This document shows positions 7,562-14,870 of a stretch of DNA of 28,345 nt, piece after piece. This DNA is from a virus. The notes under the pieces were generated by a model. The model worked only from the letters and a program-made list of their open reading frames with translations, made no database searches and was not told the origin of the DNA. Location: the IMG/VR virus record IMGVR_UViG_3300020469_005841, positions 1 to 28,345 of that record; one strand, 5' to 3'. Each line of letters opens with the position of its first letter. Within the stretch, counting starts at the first letter, position 1. The translations under genes were made by a program, and so were the position numbers.

Positions 7562-7822
7562 TTACTCTTTAATTGATATTTTTTCTAAAATAGAAATATA
7601 TCTATCTATATCTATCGCAACAACTATTGTTTTTTCTGTCTCTGGATTAAGTGATAAAAATTTTTTACCACGATCAATAAGTTCATTTATTGTTGATATA
7701 TATACAGATTCAATCCTCTTGACTAGATGGGGAAGTTCTGACTTTTGTTCCATATCTTGCTCCATTAGATGCAAACGTCTCCTAAGCTCATTAAATGCGT
7801 CAAGATGCTTTTGCCTATGCAT
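7562..7822 (-). CDS. 86-residue helical protein between nrdA and nrdB
   Basis: The ATG at 7822 shares its A with the nrdA TGA stop (TGATG), so translation is probably coupled to nrdA. Earlier in-frame starts would lie inside nrdA. The 86-residue product is charged and mostly helical, rich in Arg, Glu, Leu and His at the N-terminus, with no cysteine and no membrane segment. No family recognised. Its place between the two reductase subunits suggests a link with nucleotide metabolism but does not prove one. Confidence 0.65.
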   Translation of the reverse strand: MHRQKHLDAFNELRRRLHLMEQDMEQKSELPHLVKRIESVYISTINELIDRGKKFLSLNPETEKTIVVAIDIDRYISILEKISIKE

Positions 7823-10278
7823 CACTGACAGCTCTCGCACTCTTCGCCATTTTTCATTGCCTCTATACTGCAAGCAGAAGCCTCTTTTGGAGAAGTATCT
7901 GCATTAGATTTTTCAACTTTAGAAGCAGCTCTGTTTCTTAGATAATATGTCGTTTTTAAACCAGCTTCCCAGCAGGCCATATAAATATCATTTAAATATT
8001 TAAGAGATGTTCCGCTGTTGTATAAATTAAAACTGATCGATTGATCCATCCATTTTTGCCTTGCCGCATTTGCGTCAATCAAGGAGAGCATATCTCGATC
8101 AAAAGCCGTTTTATATTTTTCTTTTAAATCTTCTGGTATAGAGCCATTCAACAAAGACAAATCTCCGTCAGCTTCTTTTACTAAAGATGCTATTTCTGGG
8201 TTCCATAAGTTCCTTAGCTTCATATCATTAATAAAATGCTCATTAGTGATAAAGAAATTACCGCTTTTATTTTCATAGACAAATAATACAGAAAAATTAG
8301 GCTCTATGCTTTGCTCAATTCCATTAATATAACCGATAGTTGCTGTTGGAGCAATCGCCATGACATTTGAGTTTCTCATTCCGAACTCGTTAACATGAAC
8401 CCTAACTTTAGCCCAATCTTCTAAAGTTTGACCCCTGCCCGTCAAGGGCTTTCCCGTAACAGATTCTTTTGGAACTTCTTGCTTACCTTTGTAGACCATA
8501 AGGTTATTGTAGGAATCTATCGGGAAAGTTCCTTTGCTCCAAAGAGAACCTTCGTATGTTTCATAAGAGCCTCTTTCTTCTGCGAGCATGGAACTGGCGT
8601 AAATAGCCTGCATGGAATAAAACTCAAAAAGTTTATCGCTAAATGCTACTGCCTCAGGGCTGTCGATTTTAATGTTTTTTACATGGAGAACATCATGCAA
8701 ACCCATAAGGCCAAGACCTATAGGGCGGTTCCTCAGATTAGATTTAGAGGCTTCGAGAGTTGGATAGAAGTTTAAATCAATAACGTTATCAAGCATTCTT
8801 ATTGCGGTGTGAATTGTTTTCTCAAGCTTTATATAATCTATGTCATTTCCATCTTCATTTAGATGATTAAGTAAATTTACTGAGCCTAAGTTGCATACAG
8901 CTGTCTCTCCAACTTCGGTTTTTTGACCCTTTTCATATTTTGACGCCTTAGTATGTAAAGTTATTTCTGTGCACAGATTACTACTATGCACAACTCCCTC
9001 GTGCTGATTAGTATATCTGATATTACAAGGATCCTTAAAAGTGTTCCAGGGGTGAGAAGTCTCGAAAAGCACCTTGAGCATTTTCTTCCATAGATCTTTT
9101 GCGGGAGTTACTCTATAATTTTTGATTAAGCCTTCTTCTGCTTGCTTACAGAGTTTGTTATATTTCTTGTCAAACTCAACTCCGAAACAATCATGCAAGT
9201 CAGCCTCTCTTGGGTCAAAGAAATACCAAGCGTCTTCATTTTGAACCCTTCTCATAAACTCGTCAGGTATCCATGAAGCAGTATTCATGTCGTGACACCT
9301 AAGCCTATCGTCTCCAGTATTTCTCCTTAGATTAAGAAAGTCTTCAAAGTCTAAATGCCAAGGCTCTAGATATGCACATCCTGCTCCTGGACGCTTCCCT
9401 CCTTGATTTACAGCGACCAAAAGATCGTTAAAAATCTTAAGCCAAGGAACTAAACCGCTAGAGATTCCGTTTGTTCCTTGAATGTGAGAGCCGGTTGACC
9501 TGAAAGGCGTTACGTCGAGACCCAGACCTCCGGCGTACTTTGACTTCCTAGCCTCTTGCCAAGCTCCGTCAAAAATTCCATCTATGCTATCATCAAATGT
9601 ATTAAGATAACAAGAGCTCAACTGAGACCGAACAGTTCCGCTATTAAATAGGGTTGGGGTAGAAGAAGTATACAAAAACTTGCTAAACAAATTATAAAAC
9701 TCAATAGCCTTATCCTCTTTATTCTCTTCGTTTATCGAGAGCCCCATAGCAACTCTCATCCAGAAAGACTGTGGAGCCTCCATCAACTTACCCCCTTCTC
9801 TTAAAAAGTATCTATCTGTTAAAATCTGTATCCCGAGATATTTGAATTTTAAATCTCGCCTAAGCTTGATAGCGTCAGAAAGTTTGGATAAGTCAAACTC
9901 AAGCATTTTTGGGCTCAGCCTACCAAGCTTGACGAGTTTTTTTATGCCCTGTACGAAACTCTTTCTGTATTGGAGCTTGAATATATCTGAGTCAACCCCT
10001 TCTTTAAAAACTTCCTTGTATACAGTATTCAATAAAAGTCGTGCGGCAACATAGCTATAATTTGGCTCTTTTTCAATTTTTTCTCTAGCCCCAAGTATAA
10101 GAGCTGTATCTATTTCTGCAGTAGTGATTTTATCAAACAACTGAAGCTGCGCGTCTAAGACAACCTCACTAGCAGACACATCGGATATACCTTCGCATGC
10201 GCGCTCCGCGTTAGTATTAATTTTTTCGACCTTAAACTCTTGAAGGCGACCATTTCTTTTTTTGACTTTCATTTCCAT
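7822..10278 (-). CDS. nrdA: Ribonucleotide reductase large subunit
   Basis: An 818-residue class I NrdA (R1). Residues 4-90 form one ATP-cone for allosteric control. The active-site residues are present: C223 and C462 as the redox pair, C436 as the thiyl radical site with N434 and E438 in NLCTE. Y778-Y779 match the radical-transfer tyrosines, and C814 and C817 (ECESC) form the C-terminal relay. It works with the NrdB encoded downstream. The start could be ATG 10278 or ATG 10272, two codons later. A TTGACA promoter lies immediately upstream, diverging from the PHP/dnaE operon, so both units are likely expressed early. No intein or frameshift. Confidence 0.97.
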   Translation of the reverse strand: MEMKVKKRNGRLQEFKVEKINTNAERACEGISDVSASEVVLDAQLQLFDKITTAEIDTALILGAREKIEKEPNYSYVAARLLLNTVYKEVFKEGVDSDIFKLQYRKSFVQGIKKLVKLGRLSPKMLEFDLSKLSDAIKLRRDLKFKYLGIQILTDRYFLREGGKLMEAPQSFWMRVAMGLSINEENKEDKAIEFYNLFSKFLYTSSTPTLFNSGTVRSQLSSCYLNTFDDSIDGIFDGAWQEARKSKYAGGLGLDVTPFRSTGSHIQGTNGISSGLVPWLKIFNDLLVAVNQGGKRPGAGCAYLEPWHLDFEDFLNLRRNTGDDRLRCHDMNTASWIPDEFMRRVQNEDAWYFFDPREADLHDCFGVEFDKKYNKLCKQAEEGLIKNYRVTPAKDLWKKMLKVLFETSHPWNTFKDPCNIRYTNQHEGVVHSSNLCTEITLHTKASKYEKGQKTEVGETAVCNLGSVNLLNHLNEDGNDIDYIKLEKTIHTAIRMLDNVIDLNFYPTLEASKSNLRNRPIGLGLMGLHDVLHVKNIKIDSPEAVAFSDKLFEFYSMQAIYASSMLAEERGSYETYEGSLWSKGTFPIDSYNNLMVYKGKQEVPKESVTGKPLTGRGQTLEDWAKVRVHVNEFGMRNSNVMAIAPTATIGYINGIEQSIEPNFSVLFVYENKSGNFFITNEHFINDMKLRNLWNPEIASLVKEADGDLSLLNGSIPEDLKEKYKTAFDRDMLSLIDANAARQKWMDQSISFNLYNSGTSLKYLNDIYMACWEAGLKTTYYLRNRAASKVEKSNADTSPKEASACSIEAMKNGEECESCQ

Positions 10279-10291
10279 AATTTGATTCTAA

Positions 10292-10320
10292 ATAATAACA
10301 TTTTAAGTTTGACATGTCAA
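10292..10320 (-). promoter_or_regulatory. Sigma70-type promoter for nrdA
   Basis: On the minus strand TTGACA (10320-10315) is separated by exactly 17 bases from TATTAT (10297-10292). The predicted start lies about seven bases before the ATG at 10278. The -35 box is half of a 12-base palindrome (10309-10320). Confidence 0.7.
10309..10320. promoter_or_regulatory. Perfect 12-base palindrome TTGACATGTCAA
   Basis: TTGACATGTCAA reads the same on both strands and covers the nrdA -35 box, between two divergent promoters. It could be an operator, or the symmetry may be incidental to the -35 sequence. Confidence 0.35.
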
Positions 10321-10354
10321 CATTAATACTGTGTTGTTAATAAGTTTTTTGTTC

Positions 10355-10383
10355 TTGACAGGAACTTATTTTTATGATAGTAT
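10355..10383 (+). promoter_or_regulatory. Sigma70-type promoter for the PHP/dnaE operon
   Basis: TTGACA (10355-10360), a 17-base spacer and TAGTAT (10378-10383) form a near-consensus promoter. The -10 box ends seven bases before the ATG at 10391, so the mRNA should begin at or beside the start codon. Confidence 0.75.
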
Positions 10384-10390
10384 ATATGCC

Positions 10391-11146
10391 ATGTTAGCGT
10401 TATTTAAAAGTCACTATTCGATAGGCAAAAGCATATTAACCCTTGACGATCCAATTACACACAAAGAAGGCGGATCAGACAGCGTTTTTACGATTGCCAA
10501 GGAAAATAATTTAGAAACAGTAGTTTTAGTAGAAGATTCCCTCACGGGATTTCTTCAGGCTAAAAAGATATCAGAAAAATACGGAATTAATTTAGCCTTT
10601 GGGTTGAGGATTAACATGAAGGAAAACGCAGGAGAAGACCCGAAACAAGAAGCTTCAAGCTCTTCTCACAAAATTATTATTTTTGCCAAGACATCCAAAG
10701 GATGTAAGATATTAAATAATATTTATAGCGAGGCATTCTCTAAAAACTTTAACTCCGTAGACGAAAAGATATTAAAAAAGCTATGGAAAAAGAGAGATCT
10801 AGAATTAGCAATCCCCTTTTATGATTCATTTATATTTAACAATACAATGAAGTTTTCTAATTGCACTCCTAGTTTTTCTTTTACAGATCCATACTTTATC
10901 ACAGAGTCAAACGGCTTGCCATTCGACGCCATGCTAGAAGAAAGGGTAAAAAATTATGCCAGAGACAAGCAAAAGATAATTAAAGCCAAGAGTATTTATT
11001 ATAAAAATAAAGAGGACGTAAAAGCCTTACAGACATATAAATGTATCTGCGGGAGAACTTTTGGAAATAAAACTTTATCGAAACCAAACTTAGATCACTT
11101 CGGAAGCGACCAATTTAGCTTTGAGAGCTGGAAGGAAAAAAAATGA
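10391..11146 (+). CDS. Stand-alone PHP domain of DNA polymerase III alpha
   Basis: A 251-residue protein corresponding to the first 280 or so residues of bacterial DnaE. The ATG at 10391 is chosen because an upstream in-frame start at 10331 lies before the promoter at 10355-10383. The start resembles the PHP opening (LFKSHYSIG against the usual HVHTEYS), followed by DSVFTIAKENNLETVVLVED and a GIN...FGLRI segment. The C-terminal part (DKQKIIKAKSIYYKNKEDV, CICGRTF, DQFSFESW) matches the stretch joining PHP to the polymerase core. The HxH metal motif is lost, so the domain is probably structural and proofreading is left to the exonuclease two genes downstream. The polymerase core is a separate gene at 12290. 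The stop overlaps the SET gene start (ATGA). Confidence 0.75.
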   Translation: MLALFKSHYSIGKSILTLDDPITHKEGGSDSVFTIAKENNLETVVLVEDSLTGFLQAKKISEKYGINLAFGLRINMKENAGEDPKQEASSSSHKIIIFAKTSKGCKILNNIYSEAFSKNFNSVDEKILKKLWKKRDLELAIPFYDSFIFNNTMKFSNCTPSFSFTDPYFITESNGLPFDAMLEERVKNYARDKQKIIKAKSIYYKNKEDVKALQTYKCICGRTFGNKTLSKPNLDHFGSDQFSFESWKEKK

Positions 11147-11643
11147 AGTATAACCTACAAGGACCCGATAAGGCATATATAGGCAAATCAAAAATTAAGG
11201 GCAGAGGAGTATTTGCTCTAGAAGACATTGATGAAGGTGAAGTAGTAGAAGAATGTCACTTTATAATGTGTGGAAATTTAAGTGGAATTGAAGACAAAAA
11301 TCTTTTAAGATACGCAAAAAGTTTTGTATATAAAACAAATCAATCTGGAGAAAAAAATGAGGAAGACTCAATTAAGGCCGCGCTTTTGTTAAGTCTGGGA
11401 GACGAAGAAGTCTCCGAGCAGCTTAAAAAAGATCTGGTCAGTCTCGGCTACTCAGAGGATCTATCTGATCTTTTCTCCACGCTAGCAGTGCTGGGCTTTG
11501 GAATGATATACAACCACTCAAAACAATACAATCTTCACTTCGAATTAGACTATGAAAATCTACTGGTATCCTATTCTGCAAATAGAAAAATAGAAAAGGA
11601 CGAAGAACTTTTAGTCAATTACGGACATTATTACGAACTATAA
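11143..11643 (+). CDS. SET-domain protein (putative lysine methyltransferase)
   Basis: A 166-residue protein that is essentially one SET domain. GRGVF at residues 20-24 (preceded by SKIK) is the cofactor-binding start; YNHS at 123-126 matches the conserved NHS motif; EELLVNYG at 154-161 matches the ExLxxNYG motif with the catalytic-region Tyr. A helical insert fills residues 48-115. SET proteins transfer methyl groups from S-adenosylmethionine, mostly to protein lysines. The start overlaps the PHP gene stop by four bases and has AAGGA upstream. The gene lies inside the replication operon, so a replication or host nucleoid protein is a plausible target, but that is inference. Confidence 0.85.
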   Translation: MKYNLQGPDKAYIGKSKIKGRGVFALEDIDEGEVVEECHFIMCGNLSGIEDKNLLRYAKSFVYKTNQSGEKNEEDSIKAALLLSLGDEEVSEQLKKDLVSLGYSEDLSDLFSTLAVLGFGMIYNHSKQYNLHFELDYENLLVSYSANRKIEKDEELLVNYGHYYEL

Positions 11644-11645
11644 AC

Positions 11646-12290
11646 ATGAAAGAATCATTACTAAGATTTAATAAAAAACAAAAGTATTTACTCTTCGATT
11701 ACGAAACATGTAATTTGAACCTAGTATCAAACAATAAACCGTGGCAACTTGCCTTTATGGCTATCGAGGGAGATAAGGTTTTGGAGCAAAAAGACTATTG
11801 GCTAAAATGGGACGAACTAGATGTGTCTCCAGAAGCCGCAAAAATCACCGGTTTTACAAAGAAGAAATATGAGCAACGGGCATCTTGCCCGAAGGAGGCT
11901 TTGAATCACTTCGAGAGATATTTGTATGACGAAACCTTCATTAAAGTAGGGCACAACCTATTGGGGTTTGATGTATATATGCATGATATGCATAGAAAGC
12001 TCGCGAGCCCCGAAGCAGAGTCAGACTTTAGCTATATTGATCAAGTAATAGATACGCTGTGTTTAGCCAAAGCAGTGAAGAAGAACATAAAAATTACTTC
12101 TTCAGAAGAAAGGCTTCCATGGCAATACAGGCTCAACAATTTAATAGAAAGAGGATTGAGTTGCAATTTAAAGCAGTGCTGCAAAGATTACGATGTGCCA
12201 TTTGATGCATCTAAATTACATGACGCCCTTTACGACATTAGGGTAAACTATGAAGTATTTAAAAAAATGCTATGGGAGGTAGAGATATAA
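11646..12290 (+). CDS. DEDDh 3'-5' exonuclease (proofreading subunit-like)
   Basis: A 214-residue exonuclease of the DnaQ/epsilon superfamily. ExoI is FDYET with D18 and E20; ExoII is GHNLLGFDV with D109; ExoIII is HDALYD with H192 and D197. All four acids and the histidine of the DEDDh type are present, so it should be active. Its place directly before the polymerase core, whose stop and start overlap as TAATG, suggests it supplies proofreading for the phage DnaE, as epsilon does in bacteria. A general DNA or RNA exonuclease role is the alternative. Confidence 0.88.
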   Translation: MKESLLRFNKKQKYLLFDYETCNLNLVSNNKPWQLAFMAIEGDKVLEQKDYWLKWDELDVSPEAAKITGFTKKKYEQRASCPKEALNHFERYLYDETFIKVGHNLLGFDVYMHDMHRKLASPEAESDFSYIDQVIDTLCLAKAVKKNIKITSSEERLPWQYRLNNLIERGLSCNLKQCCKDYDVPFDASKLHDALYDIRVNYEVFKKMLWEVEI

Positions 12291-14854
12291 TGCAAGAATT
12301 TTTAGACAAATTTTCAGATTACAAAGAATGCTCTCCTCCAGGAGTTAGGCTTCCAAACATTAAGATAGATAAAAAATACTATGAAATTCTCGGAGAGGAC
12401 GAAAACATCTCTAACTATGATTTCCTCAGGAAGCTTTGTCACAAGGGAGTCTATGACAAAGGTATAGAAAAATTCGAAAACAAAAAAGATTACTTTGATC
12501 GAGCTAAATCGGAACTTACGATCCTCGAAGACCTAGGTTTTACGGATTATATTTTACTTAATTGGGACATCTTAAACTTTTGTCACGAAAACGATATACC
12601 TACAGGTCCAGGAAGGGGGTCTGCAGCAGGGTCCCTAGTTCTTTATCTGATTGGAGTAACCAACGTAGATCCAGTTAAATACAATTTATTTTTCGAGCGA
12701 TTCGTATCTAAAAGTAGAGCGAGAAAAATAGAGGAGGATGGAATTACCTACCTAGACGGGAGTTTGCTAGCGGACGTGGATAATGATATTGCCTATGAAC
12801 GCAGGATAGAGGTTATTGACTACATCGACAAAAAACACCCAGGAAGAACAGCTAAAATTTTAACACTCAACACCTTAAGTGGCAAGCTATGCGTAAAAGA
12901 ATGCGGAAAAATAGTGGGAGAGTTAACAGAACAAGACGTAAATATAGTAAGTGATACTATTCCTAAAAAATTTGGAGTGGTATGCCCGCTAACAGAAGCT
13001 ATTGCAGAAAGCGAAATGTTTTCTGATTGGGCTTCAGAAAATCCAGAAGTGTTTAGTATTGCATTAAAACTAGAGGGTCTTAATAAAAACACAGGAGTTC
13101 ACCCCAGCGGTATCGCTATTTCCTTCGACAGCATGTCCGACATGTGCCCAATACAAAAATCGGCAGATGGAGCGCTAGTAACTGGCTATGATATGAATTG
13201 GGTATCAGAGCTAATGGTAAAATTTGATATTCTTGGGTTAAGAACCTTGAGCGTTATTTATGACGTATGCAATAATATCCAAGAAGATATTTCTGAGCTA
13301 GACCTAAATGACCCTTCTACATTCACGCCCCTTCAGTCTCTTAAATCTCCCCATGGTTTATTTCAATTAGAATCAGATACAAATTTCAGGGTCTGCAAAA
13401 AAATAAAACCAAGAAACCTAGAGGAATTAAGTGCAGTGGTTGCAATTGGTAGGCCTGGAGCACTTGATTTTCTGGATGACTACGCAAGATACACAGAAAC
13501 AGAAGAGCCTCAGGTAATTCATGATTTTTTTAGTGATGTTTTGGACTATACTGGAGGTATCCCACTTTACCAAGAGCAACTTATGCAAATGGCTGTAAAA
13601 ATTGGATTTACTCTTGATGAATCAGAGCAGTTAAGGAGAATCGTTGGAAAGAAAAAAGTCGAACAAATGCCCGCTTGGAGAGAAAAGATTAATAATAAAA
13701 TAGAAGAAAACCAGCTAGAACCAGAAATCGGAGACATCCTCTGGAGAGTCGCAGAAGATAGCGCAAACTATTCTTTCAATAAATCCCACTCACTTGCATA
13801 TGCCACTTTATCTGCGTGGACGACATATTTAAAATTTAACTTTCCGCAGCAGTTTTTTATCTCGCTACTCAAAATGACTAAATATGAACCTTCTCCACAA
13901 GAGGAAATCTCAAAGATTTCTAAAGAACTCGGGTTTTTTGGAATAAAATTACTTTCACCAGATCTAGCGAAGTCAAAGATGGACTTCTCCATAGAGGGCA
14001 AAGACATTAGGTTTGGATTAAATAGCATAAAGGGAGTGAGCGAAAAATCTTTAGAATCACTTAGAGACTTCAGGTCTACTGAAACTCCCACAAAGTACGA
14101 TATATTTTTATCTGCTAAACAAGCGGGTTTAAACATTGGGGTGTTATCTGCATTAATACAGGCTGGAGCTTTAGAAAGTAAGGGTAAAAATAGATCCCTT
14201 ATGGCTCTAGAAGCACAAGCCTTTAATCTTTTGACAGACAGAGAAAAAAGAAACTTCATACAGCTTGGTCAAAAATATGATTTTAAGCTATTGAACTGTA
14301 TTGCCGATGCAAAAAAAGGCTTGCTTATGGGAGATGACGGAAAGCCTCTTATGAAGGATTCTAGATTTAATACCTTCAAGAAAAAATACGACTCGTATAA
14401 ATTAATCTATGACAAAAACCGTCAATATGAAACTTTCGCCAACTGGTATTTTGAGACTCAGCTTTTAGGCTATAGCCATAGCGAAAAACTTAAAAATTGC
14501 TTTCAAGACAAAAATGGCTCACTAAAGGATTCTTCAGATTTAATCACAATGGACTTGGATGAGAAAGGTAAATTTATAGGAGTTGTGGAGGATTGCATAA
14601 AAAGAACATCCAGAAACGGTAATAAATATATGAAGCTGTCTATTGCTGACGAATCAGGGAGATACGATGCAATGCTATTAAATTCAAGAAGGGGAAATCA
14701 TTACGACAGATACTTTGACAACGAGTCTAATAAGACTCCTTCAAAGAAGAATATTATCGTAGCCTTCGGAAGAAAGAGCGAGGATATAATATTTCTTGAT
14801 TCCGTAAAAATAATGGATGAAAAAATATATATGAAGATGTCAGAAGTAAAATAA
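12290..14854 (+). CDS. dnaE: DNA polymerase III alpha core lacking its PHP domain
   Basis: An 854-residue C-family replicative polymerase. The ATG at 12290 has GGGAGGT nine bases upstream. Residues 106-117 (GPGRGSAAGSLV) are the palm nucleotide-binding motif; D162 and D164 (ADVDND) and D313 (KFDILGLRTL) match the three catalytic aspartates; GVHPSGIAIS (269-278) and the FNKSHSLAYA region are also conserved. An OB-fold segment sits at about 735-800. It begins where bacterial DnaE leaves the PHP domain, and that missing part is the gene at 10391. Together the two give about 1105 residues, close to a normal DnaE. I see no inactivating change. Confidence 0.95.
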   Translation: MQEFLDKFSDYKECSPPGVRLPNIKIDKKYYEILGEDENISNYDFLRKLCHKGVYDKGIEKFENKKDYFDRAKSELTILEDLGFTDYILLNWDILNFCHENDIPTGPGRGSAAGSLVLYLIGVTNVDPVKYNLFFERFVSKSRARKIEEDGITYLDGSLLADVDNDIAYERRIEVIDYIDKKHPGRTAKILTLNTLSGKLCVKECGKIVGELTEQDVNIVSDTIPKKFGVVCPLTEAIAESEMFSDWASENPEVFSIALKLEGLNKNTGVHPSGIAISFDSMSDMCPIQKSADGALVTGYDMNWVSELMVKFDILGLRTLSVIYDVCNNIQEDISELDLNDPSTFTPLQSLKSPHGLFQLESDTNFRVCKKIKPRNLEELSAVVAIGRPGALDFLDDYARYTETEEPQVIHDFFSDVLDYTGGIPLYQEQLMQMAVKIGFTLDESEQLRRIVGKKKVEQMPAWREKINNKIEENQLEPEIGDILWRVAEDSANYSFNKSHSLAYATLSAWTTYLKFNFPQQFFISLLKMTKYEPSPQEEISKISKELGFFGIKLLSPDLAKSKMDFSIEGKDIRFGLNSIKGVSEKSLESLRDFRSTETPTKYDIFLSAKQAGLNIGVLSALIQAGALESKGKNRSLMALEAQAFNLLTDREKRNFIQLGQKYDFKLLNCIADAKKGLLMGDDGKPLMKDSRFNTFKKKYDSYKLIYDKNRQYETFANWYFETQLLGYSHSEKLKNCFQDKNGSLKDSSDLITMDLDEKGKFIGVVEDCIKRTSRNGNKYMKLSIADESGRYDAMLLNSRRGNHYDRYFDNESNKTPSKKNIIVAFGRKSEDIIFLDSVKIMDEKIYMKMSEVK

Positions 14855-14855
14855 G

Positions 14856-14860
14856 GTGTA
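14856..14860 (+). promoter_or_regulatory. GTGTA start-site motif, 10 bases before ATG
   Basis: GTGTA at 14856-14860 lies 10 bases before the ATG at 14871. AAGGTG here could also serve as a weak Shine-Dalgarno, so this site is less clear than the others. Confidence 0.4.
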
Positions 14861-14870
14861 AATTATGATA

